From Bacteroidota bacterium (GTDB taxonomy: Bacteria; Bacteroidota; Bacteroidia; Cytophagales; Cytophagaceae), in assembly GCA_023428135.1 (NCBI GenBank), contig JAEYZG010000045.1, positions 124,001-188,000 on the forward strand: a stretch of 64,000 bases of DNA, written 5' to 3'. A model generated the notes under the pieces. The model worked only from the letters and a program-made list of their open reading frames with translations, was not told where the DNA came from and did no database searches. A program made the translations under genes and the position numbers. This document shows positions 1 through 9,435 of this stretch, in pieces (position 1 is the first letter of the stretch; every line of letters starts with the position of its first letter).

Positions 1-55
1 ACGTCATCCATCATAAGGATTAACATGACGAATGACGTCTCAATTTAATTTTATT

Positions 56-2059
56 CTAATAAAGATATCTTACAAAAGCTTCTATAGCTTCATATTCAGG
101 CAAGCCTAACTTGTTGTAGAGGTCTGCTGTCGCTTTATTTCTCTCTTCTGCCCTCTGCCAGAATTCACGGGAGTCAGATCCTTGAAATACTACACCGTCT
201 TTCTGAGACTGATGTTTGAAAATTCCGTATCTTTTTCTCAATACCTGATCAGGACTCATTGGAACTGCCATTTCTATCTGATGAACATCCCACTCCTGCC
301 ATGCACCTCTGTAAAGCCACAACCAACAATCTTTGATCCAGTCCTGATTTTCAGGATCATTTTTTAATCTCCTGAGCGCTTCAAAAACAGCATCGAGACA
401 TACTTTATGTGTGCCATGCGGATCTGCCAGATCGCCTGCTGCATATATCTGATGAGGCTTGATTTGTTTGATCAAATCTACCGTCAATTGTATATCTTCT
501 TCCCCCAGAGGTTTCTTCTGAACCATTCCTGTTTCATAAAAAGGAAGATTCATAAAATGTACGTTACTATCCGGAATACCAACAAACCTGCACGTTGCTT
601 TGGCTTCGGAAACCCTTATCAATCCCTTTATCTGTCTTACTTCATCAATATCTTTCTCACTTTGCTTTTTATTCTTCAGAAACTCTCTGGCATTTTGATA
701 AATAGCATCTATCTCTGAATTGTTCAACCCAAACTTCTGGTCAAAACCTGTAACGAAATCAGCATACCTGAGTGCTTCTTCATCAGATACGGCTATATTT
801 CCTGAGGTCTGGTACGCTACATGGACATCATGCCCCTGATCCTGAAGTCTCATAAATGTACCACCCATAGAGATGATATCATCATCGGGGTGCGGACTAA
901 AGATTAATACCCTTTTAACAGGTGGTGAAGCCCTCTCCGGTCTCCTACTGTCATCCGAATTTGGCTTACCTCCAGGCCAACCAGTGATGGTATTCTGCAA
1001 CTGATTAAATACTTCCAGATTTATATCATAAGCAGGGCCATGTTGCGCCACAAGTTCTCCCATCCCGTTATCATTGTAATCTTTATCTGTCAGCTTGAGC
1101 ACAGGCTTTTTTAAAGATACAGCAAGACCTGTTACAGCCTTCTTAATAAGCTTTTTATCCCAGACACAGGTGTCAACAAGCCATGGAGTTTTAACACGAG
1201 TAAGTTCCGCCGCGGAGGCTTCATCCAGAATAAAAGTAGCATGAGGGTGATTTTGCAGATAGGAAGCTGGAACTTGCTCTGAAACCTGACCTTCTATCGA
1301 TGCTTTTACAATTCTGCTTTTATGTTCCCCAAGCGCCATAATCATCACTCTTTTTGCATGAAGAATAGCTGATACACCAAGCGTAACAGCTGTCCTTGGC
1401 ACATTGTGTAGTCCATTATATTCCTGAGAAGCAGCCGCGCGAGTGCTGTGATCCAAGGCAACCAGCCTTGTTTTACTGTTGGATGTTGAGCCAGGTTCAT
1501 TAAACCCAATGTGCCCATTTCCTCCTATCCCCAATAGCTGAAAATCGATACCTCCGTGCATTTCAATTCTGCTTTCATAGTCCCGGCAAAAAGAGGCAAT
1601 CCGTTCTTTACTCAACGTTCCATCAGGAATATAGCAGTTCTCAGGAAGTATGTCCACATGATTGAACAACTGCTCTTTCATAAACCTAACATAACTATGA
1701 AGGGAGTCTGGCTGCATTGGATAATATTCATCCAGATTAAATACGATAACATTTTTAAAGCTTAATCCCTCTTCCTTATGCATACGGATAAGTTCCTTGT
1801 ACACACCTTTGGGTGTAGAACCAGTAGCCAGGCCAAGTATACATGGCTTATTCAGCATTTGCTTGCTTCGAATAATCTGTGCTATTTCTATTGCTACTAC
1901 TTTTGAGGCAACTCCTGAATTCGGATAAATTTCCGTTGGAACCTTTTCGAATCGTTTAGACAATTCTGAATCAGGTATTAAGACAGCCATTTTATCATTA
2001 CTGTTCTGTATACCATTTTCCGAATTGATAGTAGAACCTTTTACTGAAGCTTCACTCAT
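56..2059 (-). CDS. nagB: Glucosamine-6-phosphate deaminase fused to a PIG-L/LmbE-type deacetylase
   Basis: The 667-residue protein has two enzyme modules. Residues about 40-300 are a NagB/RpiA-like deaminase with the phosphate loop GLATGSTP (76-83), the NLDEYY motif (108-113) and GIGGNGHIGFNEPG (177-190), which carries the ring-opening His and Glu. This module converts glucosamine-6-phosphate to fructose-6-phosphate and ammonia. Residues about 382-640 are a PIG-L/LmbE-type Zn-dependent deacetylase domain with the metal-binding HPDDD (390-394). NagB alone is about 260 residues, so this is a real fusion, a layout known in Bacteroidota. No signal peptide is present, so it acts in the cytoplasm. 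It is followed on the same strand by acetyl-CoA synthetase and an FHS-family sugar transporter lying upstream, which suggests amino-sugar catabolism. Whether the C-terminal domain acts on GlcNAc, GlcNAc-6P or something else cannot be read from the sequence. Confidence 0.9.
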   Translation of the reverse strand: MSEASVKGSTINSENGIQNSNDKMAVLIPDSELSKRFEKVPTEIYPNSGVASKVVAIEIAQIIRSKQMLNKPCILGLATGSTPKGVYKELIRMHKEEGLSFKNVIVFNLDEYYPMQPDSLHSYVRFMKEQLFNHVDILPENCYIPDGTLSKERIASFCRDYESRIEMHGGIDFQLLGIGGNGHIGFNEPGSTSNSKTRLVALDHSTRAAASQEYNGLHNVPRTAVTLGVSAILHAKRVMIMALGEHKSRIVKASIEGQVSEQVPASYLQNHPHATFILDEASAAELTRVKTPWLVDTCVWDKKLIKKAVTGLAVSLKKPVLKLTDKDYNDNGMGELVAQHGPAYDINLEVFNQLQNTITGWPGGKPNSDDSRRPERASPPVKRVLIFSPHPDDDIISMGGTFMRLQDQGHDVHVAYQTSGNIAVSDEEALRYADFVTGFDQKFGLNNSEIDAIYQNAREFLKNKKQSEKDIDEVRQIKGLIRVSEAKATCRFVGIPDSNVHFMNLPFYETGMVQKKPLGEEDIQLTVDLIKQIKPHQIYAAGDLADPHGTHKVCLDAVFEALRRLKNDPENQDWIKDCWLWLYRGAWQEWDVHQIEMAVPMSPDQVLRKRYGIFKHQSQKDGVVFQGSDSREFWQRAEERNKATADLYNKLGLPEYEAIEAFVRYLY

Positions 2060-2149
2060 ATCAATACCTGTTTTTTTTCTTTACCCTATTTGAACCGTAT
2101 TCCTTAAGTTAAGTTTGCTATTGACGAATACATTTAAAGTAAGCTCCCT

Positions 2150-4060
2150 TTATCCTTTTAATGGTACCAAAGCGCCCTTCTTAATTTCTTCCACTACTCC
2201 GGGGTCCAGCAAAGTAGAAATATCACCTAAGTTAGAAACATCACCTTCAGCGATTTTCCTTAAGATTCTTCTCATAATTTTTCCCGACCTGGTCTTAGGT
2301 AATCCACTTACAATCTGAATTTTATCAGGCTTAGCTATGGGACCAATTATTCTGGTAATGGTTGCCAGAATGCTTTGTCTGATTTTCTCATGATCCGGGT
2401 CTAAATTTTCACATATTACAAAGGCATAAATGCCCTGTCCTTTAATATCATGCGGATAACCAACCACAGCAGATTCAATAACAGCTTCATCTTCATTGAT
2501 TGCGTTTTCCACTTCTGCTGTTCCCATTCTATGCCCCGAAACATTTATCACATCATCAACCCTGCCCAATATTCTGTAATAACCATCTTCATCGCGGCGA
2601 CATCCATCTCCAGTGAAGTAAAGATTTTTATAGGTTGAAAAATATGTCTGACGACAACGTTCATGGTCTCCATAGGTTGTTCTTATAATTGAGGGCCATG
2701 GGAATTTAATACATAGATTACCCTCTACATCATTACCCTCAAGCTCCTTGCCTTCATTATCGACTATCACAGGCTGTATACCGGGTAACGGAAGGGTTGC
2801 ATAAGAAGGCTTTGTTTTAGTAATTCCGGCTAACGGAGAAATAAGAATTCCACCTGTTTCTGTCTGCCACCAGGTGTCCACAATCGGACAGTTGTTTTTT
2901 CCAACATAATCATCATACCAGTGCCATGCTTCTTCATTGATCGGTTCGCCTACAGAACCTAACACTTTCAGACTTTCAAGTTTGTAAGGAGTAACATATT
3001 CCAGTCCGCAAGCCATTAAAGATCTTATAGCCGTCGGTGCTGTATAAAAATGAGTCACCTTATATTTATCAACAACTTCCCAGAACCTTGCCGGAGTGGG
3101 GTATGTAGGTATACCTTCAAACAAAACACTGGTTACGCCTGCAAGCAAAGGTCCATAAACGATATAACTGTGCCCCGTTATCCATCCTATATCTGCAGTG
3201 CTCCAGTAAATACTGTCTTTTTCGCATTGAAATACATTATTGAAAGAGTATTCCGAAAACACCATGTACCCTGCTGTTGTATGAACAACACCTTTGGGCT
3301 TGCCTGTAGAACCTGATGTATATAAAATAAATAGTGGATCTTCGCTTTCTACGGCTTCAGCTACATGTTCAGGACTGGCTTTCTCCATTAACTCATTCCA
3401 CCAGAGGTCTCTGGATGATTTCATTTTTACAGGTTGACCAGTACGCTTATAGACAATTACATTTTTCACTCCCGGACTATTTTCCAGAGCTTCATCCACA
3501 ATGTCCTTAATGGCAATGGTTTTATTCCCTCTGAATGAACCGTCTGAAGTTATGACTAAATCAGCTTTTGCATCATTTACCCTGTCAGATAAAGAGCTTG
3601 CACTAAACCCCGCGAATACTACTGAATGAATGGCACCAATGCGGGCGCATGCAAGCACCGCCACAACCACCTCAGGGATCATTGGCATATAGATGCAAAT
3701 TCTTTCACCTTTCTTCGCACCCAATGATTTCAGCACATTCGAAAACCTGCAGACCTCAGCATGTAATTGTTTATAAGTAATAGCGCGACCAGCTTCCAAA
3801 GGCTCATTAGGCTCCCAGTAGAAGGCCACTTTATCACCTTTGTCCTTTAAATGTCTGTCAAGACAATTTTCAGATATATTAAGTTGACCTCCTGAAAACC
3901 ATTTCACATCTGGTTCAGAGAAATTCCAGTCCAGCACCCTATCCCATTTTTTCTTCCATTGAAATCTGTCTGCCTGCTTAGCCCAGAATGCTTCAGGATC
4001 TTTAACACTTGCAGCATACTCAGCCTGATATTCCTGCAGATTATTAATCTTATATGCCAT
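2150..4060 (-). CDS. acs: Acetyl-CoA synthetase (AMP-forming)
   Basis: This full-length enzyme (636 residues; family usual about 630-650) activates acetate to acetyl-CoA through acetyl-AMP in the cytoplasm. An N-terminal ACAS segment (about 1-60) leads into the AMP-binding domain. The nucleotide loop YTSGSTGKPKGV lies at about 248-259, followed by the WWQTETGG core motif and the YFTGDG hinge region. The C-terminal lid contains PKTRSGKIMRR, whose lysine is the conserved catalytic residue that is commonly acetylated. It lies between the FHS transporter and the NagB fusion on the same strand, separated from each by roughly 50-90 bp. An inferred role beside the deacetylase domain is to recapture the acetate released from N-acetyl sugars, but Acs is also a general acetate scavenger. 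Confidence 0.95.
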   Translation of the reverse strand: MAYKINNLQEYQAEYAASVKDPEAFWAKQADRFQWKKKWDRVLDWNFSEPDVKWFSGGQLNISENCLDRHLKDKGDKVAFYWEPNEPLEAGRAITYKQLHAEVCRFSNVLKSLGAKKGERICIYMPMIPEVVVAVLACARIGAIHSVVFAGFSASSLSDRVNDAKADLVITSDGSFRGNKTIAIKDIVDEALENSPGVKNVIVYKRTGQPVKMKSSRDLWWNELMEKASPEHVAEAVESEDPLFILYTSGSTGKPKGVVHTTAGYMVFSEYSFNNVFQCEKDSIYWSTADIGWITGHSYIVYGPLLAGVTSVLFEGIPTYPTPARFWEVVDKYKVTHFYTAPTAIRSLMACGLEYVTPYKLESLKVLGSVGEPINEEAWHWYDDYVGKNNCPIVDTWWQTETGGILISPLAGITKTKPSYATLPLPGIQPVIVDNEGKELEGNDVEGNLCIKFPWPSIIRTTYGDHERCRQTYFSTYKNLYFTGDGCRRDEDGYYRILGRVDDVINVSGHRMGTAEVENAINEDEAVIESAVVGYPHDIKGQGIYAFVICENLDPDHEKIRQSILATITRIIGPIAKPDKIQIVSGLPKTRSGKIMRRILRKIAEGDVSNLGDISTLLDPGVVEEIKKGALVPLKG

Positions 4061-4113
4061 AAACTGAATAAAAATTTATTTTTTTTAAATAGATATAAAT
4101 CAAGATATTAGTA

Positions 4114-5478
4114 TTATTCATCAGAGGTTAAAATCCTTTTGCTTTTATACCCTCTTATAGAAAAATAGAAGATGTATAAATAGCAAATAAGGATGATAGC
4201 AAAGCTATAGCCGTATCCAACAATATGGGCAAGCTTTCCCTGAAGAGGAGGTATCAAAGCTCCTCCTGCCACCATGGTTACAAGAATTCCGGAACCCTTA
4301 CTTGTAAATTTTCCTAATCCGGTAAGAGACAAAGGAAAAATACAAGGCCACATGACAGAGTTTAACAAACCTACCAGAATAAGGAGAAGTATAGAAAAAG
4401 GAATTTCAACAGTTCTAAATACGATTGGAAAACTTAATTTAAAATCAAGAATCATAATTTTGATACTCAGGTATTCAGAATCAAACACCCCTGTCATACT
4501 CATACCTACAAATATCACAGCAAAGAAAGCTACAACTCTCAGCATGATCTCTGCTCTTACCTTCTGCCCAATAGCACTTCCTATCAACCTCCCTATCATA
4601 GCGCTTCCCCAATAGTATGCTAACAGAGAAGATGCAAGTTTTTCATCACCGAATTGATTGATCACTTCAGAAGAAGCCTTTATCAGATGGTCTTCAACCA
4701 AATATAAAATGAGGATACTACCAATAGCCACTTCAGCCCCTACATAAAAAAATATAGACAAAGCACCGGAAATCAAATGCTTAAAATCCCAGATACTTCC
4801 TTCCAGTATCTCTCCTTCTTCTACTTCTGACTTCAATTTAGGAAGTTTTAAAAAGTACAATACTACTGCAATAGTCAATGTTAATATTGCTAATGCTATG
4901 TATGGACCTTTTACAGCAGCAGCTTTCTGGATTGGATCAGTCAGACTTTTATCCAATATGAAAGCTCCTCCCAGGATAGGGCCTATAAATGTAGCAGTTG
5001 AATTAAATGCTCCACCAAGGTTTAATCTTGATGCGCCGGTCTCCTCCGGACCAAGGGCAACAATATATGGATTTATAGCGACCTGCAGTATGGTAAGGCC
5101 AATCCCGACTACAAATAAAGCAAACAAAAAGAAAGGATATAAAATCAGGTCACTTGCAGGAATAAATAAAAGCAGCCCGGTTGCCATAACGCCCAATGAA
5201 ACTGCCAACCCTTTCTTATAACCGATTTTTTGAATAAGATTACCGGCAGGAATAGACATGATTGCATACGCCCCAAAAAAACATGACTGTACCAGCATCA
5301 CCTTCCAGGAATGAAGGTTAAATACTCCTTTTAAACTCGGAATCAGAACATCGTTCATTACAGTGATAAAACCAATCATAAAGAATAGTGATACCATAAG
5401 TGCCAAAGGCACGCCGTAATTAGTATTTTCATTTCCCGAAATCTCAACGGGGTTGGAATCTTTGCCGAATGTGGCCAT
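4114..5478 (-). CDS. FHS-family MFS sugar transporter (FucP/NagP-like)
   Basis: This is an integral inner-membrane protein of 454 residues with about twelve hydrophobic segments starting near residue 25. The FHS (fucose-galactose-H+ symporter) subgroup is indicated by INPYIVALG and LNLGGAFNS in the middle helices and by the N-terminal NDVLIPSLKG. Members import glucose, galactose, fucose or N-acetylglucosamine with protons. It lies upstream of acs and the NagB-PIG-L fusion, and the three genes probably form one transcription unit. This context favours N-acetylglucosamine (NagP-like) as substrate, but that is an inference and glucose/galactose is equally possible from sequence alone. Confidence 0.85.
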   Translation of the reverse strand: MATFGKDSNPVEISGNENTNYGVPLALMVSLFFMIGFITVMNDVLIPSLKGVFNLHSWKVMLVQSCFFGAYAIMSIPAGNLIQKIGYKKGLAVSLGVMATGLLLFIPASDLILYPFFLFALFVVGIGLTILQVAINPYIVALGPEETGASRLNLGGAFNSTATFIGPILGGAFILDKSLTDPIQKAAAVKGPYIALAILTLTIAVVLYFLKLPKLKSEVEEGEILEGSIWDFKHLISGALSIFFYVGAEVAIGSILILYLVEDHLIKASSEVINQFGDEKLASSLLAYYWGSAMIGRLIGSAIGQKVRAEIMLRVVAFFAVIFVGMSMTGVFDSEYLSIKIMILDFKLSFPIVFRTVEIPFSILLLILVGLLNSVMWPCIFPLSLTGLGKFTSKGSGILVTMVAGGALIPPLQGKLAHIVGYGYSFAIILICYLYIFYFSIRGYKSKRILTSDE

Positions 5479-5622
5479 ATTTTAGATTTAATATTTTAAA
5501 AGTAATTGACTAAAATTTTATTCAGATCGGGAGCATCAGGTGTGATGATATTCACGAATATTATTAGAAACTCTCCTTGTTTTCAAATATTTCCCAAAAA
5601 AACAATATTTTTTCAGATCGTC

Positions 5623-5645
5623 AAGGTTTTCAAACCTTTGTTTTT
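5623..5645. repeat. Palindromic hairpin followed by a T-rich tract
   Basis: The arms AAGGTTT (5623-5629) and AAACCTT (5632-5638) are perfect around a two-base centre, and TGTTTTT follows. No rightward gene precedes it, so it does not obviously terminate anything. It may be a dispersed intergenic palindrome or the end of an unseen short RNA. Confidence 0.4.
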
Positions 5646-5719
5646 AATGAAAGTTTTAAAAATGTCACCTTAAATTCATATTCAATACAAAGATTCAAAA
5701 AGGTCATTGGCTGACTTTG

Positions 5720-5739
5720 AACTTTAAACTTTAAACTTT
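5720..5739. repeat. Short tandem repeat, unit AACTTTA
   Basis: Just under three copies of a 7-base unit occur between the hairpin and the TPR gene start. It could affect promoter spacing if copy number varies. No other role is visible. Confidence 0.6.
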
Positions 5740-5809
5740 CTGCTTTAAGCTTTTTTTATTTACCCGATTAAAGATTTAAGTTTGCCCTTTAATTTTAAAG
5801 TGAAGTAAA

Positions 5810-8800
5810 ATGAATAGCATTTATTTCTGGAACTCCTGGAAAAAAAGTCAAAAGATAGTTTTTATTTCAGCAATAGGCCTCTCAGCTCTTGCTTTGATTT
5901 ACTTCTTCGCCGGATGGTACCTTGAAGATAAACTGGTAATACAATGGGAAGTTGATTCGACTGCTGAAACTTTAAATACTCCGATTGACACATTCGTTAA
6001 GCACCTTTTTACATACACTGTTGAGTCTGACAGCTACCTCCTTTCTCAGACATTTAAAGGTAGCAGCCTTCATCTGCATCCTTTAACCTCCTACATTTAC
6101 TTTGGCCTGTGCGTGGCTGCAATAATAATACTGCTAACCACCTTTACATATCTTGATCTCATATGGTATGGAGCTGCAATGCTGGTCTTTACCTTATTTC
6201 TATCAACACTTAAAACAGATTTACTTGGAATTTTTAAAATATACGGAAATCAATTTCTGGCAGGAATGCTGGTGGCCTACCTTGTCCCCAGTTATTATTT
6301 CCAGGCATTTAAAAAAGATACTGCATTTTCCGTACGGCTTGGGGTATTTACAGCTATTACCCTTGTTCTTAGCATTATTGTAGGTAAGTTCAGTGAGGTT
6401 GTTACTCCTTTTTATTATATGGCCAATTTCGGAATTGCTGTTCCGATTGCACTTACTATACTATTTCTTTTTCTCATCTCTTTTGAGATTATTAACAGTT
6501 TCGTATTTCTTACAGCTGGTTCCAAAAACATGGCTGGCAAAAACTCCATTTTAAATTTCATAATTATCAGTGCACTATACCTTGGAAATCTTTTGCTTCT
6601 TCTTCTAAAAAAGATGTTGATTCTCCAATGGGATAGTTTGATTTTAAACGCATTCTGGATATTCCTGATTTCCGCAATCGTCGGACTTTGGGGATATAAA
6701 AAGAGAGCTCCACTTTTCTATGACATAATCCCATTCCGACCCTTTGGAGCTTATTTTTATATGGGATTGGCAATTATCTCCCTTTCTGTCTGCGGTTATG
6801 CCTTTATTTCTGCAAACGACCCGTTGAAGGAGTCAATAGAATATGCCATTATATACTCACATCTTGGAATAGGAGCCACATACTTCCTATATATTATATA
6901 TAACTTCTATGACCTTTTTCCAAGAAATATTAAGGTCTATGATATCGTCTACCAGCCCAAAAGATTACCATTCTTCATGGTAAGAGGTATTGGATTTGTA
7001 GTCGTACTGGCACTCTTCTTATATTCAAACAGATTTGCCTACTACCTTTGTCTTTCGGGTTACAACAATGGAATCGGCGATGTTTACCTTCATGAACAGA
7101 ATATTCTGCTTGCAAAGCATTATTATAGAGAAGGGGTTATCAACGACTTTCAGAATCATCGCAGCAACTACTCGCTGGGTATAATTGCAGAAAAAGAAAA
7201 TAACAGAAGAGAGGCGGTGGATTACTTCGCTTCAGCCAGCGTGAAAAGACCAATGGCAGAGGCTTATGTGAATCTTAGCAGAATATATTTTCAGGAAAAC
7301 ATGTTCTTCCCTGCTCTTTTTACACTTCAGGAAGGTTTGCAGAAATTCCCTGAAAATGGCATGATCCAAAACAATCTTGGTCTGCTATACATGAACAAAA
7401 GCATGTCTGACTCTACCTATTTTCATTTGACTCACAGTGAGAAAAATCTTAAAGAGAACAAATCTGTCGCTGCGGGAAACATTCTGAATTTCCTTACAAG
7501 AAAAGGACTGACAACAGAAGCAGACTCAATCAGCAGTCAGGGGCTTTTTGAAGATGCAATTGCCTATCAGACAAACAAACTTTCTATTCTAAACTTCAAT
7601 GGTAAAAAATATAAGTCAGGATTAAAAAATAATTTTATCAAAGACAGTATTTTATCTCTGGAATCCTTTTCCTATCTGAACAATATAACATTAAATCATC
7701 TTAAAGATGGTAACAAAGAAATCCTTGATCAACTCCAAGCACTTTCACAATGGCAGGGAAATGAAGATTATAAAGAACAATTGACTTACTTAACTGCTTT
7801 ATACTTCTATTACAACAATGAAGGTGTGAAAGGAAAAGAGATACTTGACAACATCAGGATAAATTCCTCTTTTGCTCCAACATACAATTCTGTTCTTGGC
7901 CTTTGGATGATGCAGCACGACCTTTATAAAGTCGCAATTGACTATTTCTCACAAAGCAAGGCAGAACTTAAAAGCTCCAATATTCTTTATTACGCCATTT
8001 CACTTATGGAAACAGGAGACTTTGAAGGCAGTAAATTCATATTGACGCAGCTCAACACAATCCCTGAAAAGAACATAAATAAAATTACAGAAAATCTTCT
8101 TCAGATCATTAATACTTCATCTATTGGAGAAGTTAAATCATGGAGTGACGAACAGAAACTACAGTTTATCCATTATAGAAAAACCTCTTTAAACACAGAG
8201 CAAATAAAAGAGCTATTTAATTCTATGTCACGTGGTAATGCAAAAATAGAAGTGACAGCAGATCTTATGGACTTTTATCTTTCTCAAAATAAAATCCAAG
8301 AAGCAGATTATTTTTTTGGTGCACTTGGAGTAATTGAAAAGGAAAACAATGATTATCAAAGCTTTTTAAACAGAATTTACCTCAAGTACCTTGTACATAA
8401 AGGTGAATATGAAGAGCTCAAAAAGCAACTTTCCCAGGTTTATCTGAATAAGGACGACTCAAGACTTAAACCATATTTTTCAGCTTTATATGATGAGACC
8501 AGGAACAAGACCAAAGATGCAATGCTTAATTTCGACAAAGCATTACAACTAAACCCATTTAATGAACAGGTGCGCATTGCTGCTGCATTATTCTATCAAA
8601 AAAATAACCAGTCCGAGAAGGCTTATGACATCCTTTTAAAAGGAATTGAGATCAACAGATATAGTGTTCCGCTTATTAAAGCTTACGCACTGCAAGCAGT
8701 AAGAATAAACCTTGTTTCTTACGGAGAAAGTATTCTTGAAGATTTAAAACTATATGTGAGTCCTTCTGAGTTTTCACAATTCCTCAAAGTTTTTCAGGAA

Positions 8801-8830
8801 GAGATTAAGAAAAATCAAGACGTCGAATAA
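5810..8830 (+). CDS. Polytopic membrane protein with C-terminal TPR domain
   Basis: This protein has 1006 residues. The first about 410 contain roughly ten to twelve hydrophobic segments, beginning with one at residues 16-33. The remainder is soluble and helical with tetratricopeptide-like repeats; clear examples are NYSLGIIAEKENNRREAVDY and AYVNLSRIYFQENMFFPAL near residues 450-500, and another near the C-terminus. The layout suggests an inner-membrane protein with a large TPR interaction domain on one face. I do not recognise a specific function. Its stop is one base before the start of the cobalamin adenosyltransferase, so the two are probably co-translated. No enzyme motif was seen. Confidence 0.75.
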   Translation: MNSIYFWNSWKKSQKIVFISAIGLSALALIYFFAGWYLEDKLVIQWEVDSTAETLNTPIDTFVKHLFTYTVESDSYLLSQTFKGSSLHLHPLTSYIYFGLCVAAIIILLTTFTYLDLIWYGAAMLVFTLFLSTLKTDLLGIFKIYGNQFLAGMLVAYLVPSYYFQAFKKDTAFSVRLGVFTAITLVLSIIVGKFSEVVTPFYYMANFGIAVPIALTILFLFLISFEIINSFVFLTAGSKNMAGKNSILNFIIISALYLGNLLLLLLKKMLILQWDSLILNAFWIFLISAIVGLWGYKKRAPLFYDIIPFRPFGAYFYMGLAIISLSVCGYAFISANDPLKESIEYAIIYSHLGIGATYFLYIIYNFYDLFPRNIKVYDIVYQPKRLPFFMVRGIGFVVVLALFLYSNRFAYYLCLSGYNNGIGDVYLHEQNILLAKHYYREGVINDFQNHRSNYSLGIIAEKENNRREAVDYFASASVKRPMAEAYVNLSRIYFQENMFFPALFTLQEGLQKFPENGMIQNNLGLLYMNKSMSDSTYFHLTHSEKNLKENKSVAAGNILNFLTRKGLTTEADSISSQGLFEDAIAYQTNKLSILNFNGKKYKSGLKNNFIKDSILSLESFSYLNNITLNHLKDGNKEILDQLQALSQWQGNEDYKEQLTYLTALYFYYNNEGVKGKEILDNIRINSSFAPTYNSVLGLWMMQHDLYKVAIDYFSQSKAELKSSNILYYAISLMETGDFEGSKFILTQLNTIPEKNINKITENLLQIINTSSIGEVKSWSDEQKLQFIHYRKTSLNTEQIKELFNSMSRGNAKIEVTADLMDFYLSQNKIQEADYFFGALGVIEKENNDYQSFLNRIYLKYLVHKGEYEELKKQLSQVYLNKDDSRLKPYFSALYDETRNKTKDAMLNFDKALQLNPFNEQVRIAAALFYQKNNQSEKAYDILLKGIEINRYSVPLIKAYALQAVRINLVSYGESILEDLKLYVSPSEFSQFLKVFQEEIKKNQDVE

Positions 8831-8831
8831 T

Positions 8832-9383
8832 ATGAAAATATATACCAAGACTGGAGATCAAGGGCAGACCAGTCTTTTATCAGGTGGAAGAGTTTCGAAA
8901 TCTGATATCAGAATAGAAGCTTATGGCACAGTTGACGAACTTAACTCCTATCTTGGTCTGGTAAGAGATCAGGAAGTGAATAAAGTAAGAAGTGAATTCC
9001 TTGGAGAGATTCAGGAAAAGCTATTTGTTATAGGTGCCATTCTAGCCGCAGGAAAAGACCCTGAGAAAATGAACCTACCGCAGGTATTAAATGAAGACGT
9101 GGCAAAACTTGAAACGGCAATAGATCTTATGGAAGTAGCATTGACTCCCCTGAAAAACTTTATTCTTCCCGGAGGCCATCCCTCTGTGTCTTATGCTCAT
9201 ATTGCCAGATGTATTTGCAGAAGGGCTGAAAGGCTTGTAATTTCATTGCACGAACAACATCCGGTAAATAACATTATTATTATTTATCTTAATCGCCTTT
9301 CTGATTACTTATTTGTTCTTTCCAGGAAAATGTCGCATGAACTAGGTGTTGAAGAACATGTCTGGAAAGGCCGAAAAGACTGA
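8832..9383 (+). CDS. Cob(I)alamin adenosyltransferase, PduO type
   Basis: This 183-residue protein matches the usual length of PduO-type ATP:cob(I)alamin adenosyltransferases, which transfer the adenosyl group of ATP to cob(I)alamin to form adenosylcobalamin in the cytoplasm. The diagnostic N-terminus MKIYTKTGDQGQTSLLSGG is present, followed by the helical-bundle motif YGTVDELNSYLGL and the conserved FILPGGHPSVSYAHIARCIC-RRAERL region that holds ATP and cobalamin contacts. It begins one base after the TPR gene stop and lies 52 bp before prfB. The substrate pathway (for example methylmalonyl-CoA mutase or ribonucleotide reductase) is not visible in this window. Confidence 0.92.
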   Translation: MKIYTKTGDQGQTSLLSGGRVSKSDIRIEAYGTVDELNSYLGLVRDQEVNKVRSEFLGEIQEKLFVIGAILAAGKDPEKMNLPQVLNEDVAKLETAIDLMEVALTPLKNFILPGGHPSVSYAHIARCICRRAERLVISLHEQHPVNNIIIIYLNRLSDYLFVLSRKMSHELGVEEHVWKGRKD

Positions 9384-9435
9384 ACAAGGCTGAGATTAAT
9401 TTTGTTTTATCCTTTTAAATATATATAAAATAAGT

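Larger units (their letters stand above)
5479..5809. other. AT-rich divergent intergenic region
   Basis: This 331-bp gap separates the leftward transporter gene from the rightward TPR gene, so it should hold both promoters. It also contains a short hairpin (5623-5638) and a three-unit tandem repeat (5720-5739), annotated separately. I could not place a convincing promoter. Confidence 0.6.

Noticed and set aside
1..38. Imperfect hairpin (ACGTCAT/ATGACGT) just after the NagB fusion gene on the minus strand
   Set aside because: The stem is interrupted and the following minus-strand sequence lies outside the window, so a T-tract cannot be seen.
407..718. 103-residue open frame on the plus strand inside the NagB fusion gene
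   Set aside because: It is antisense to a well-supported gene, has no recognisable domain and no separate promoter.
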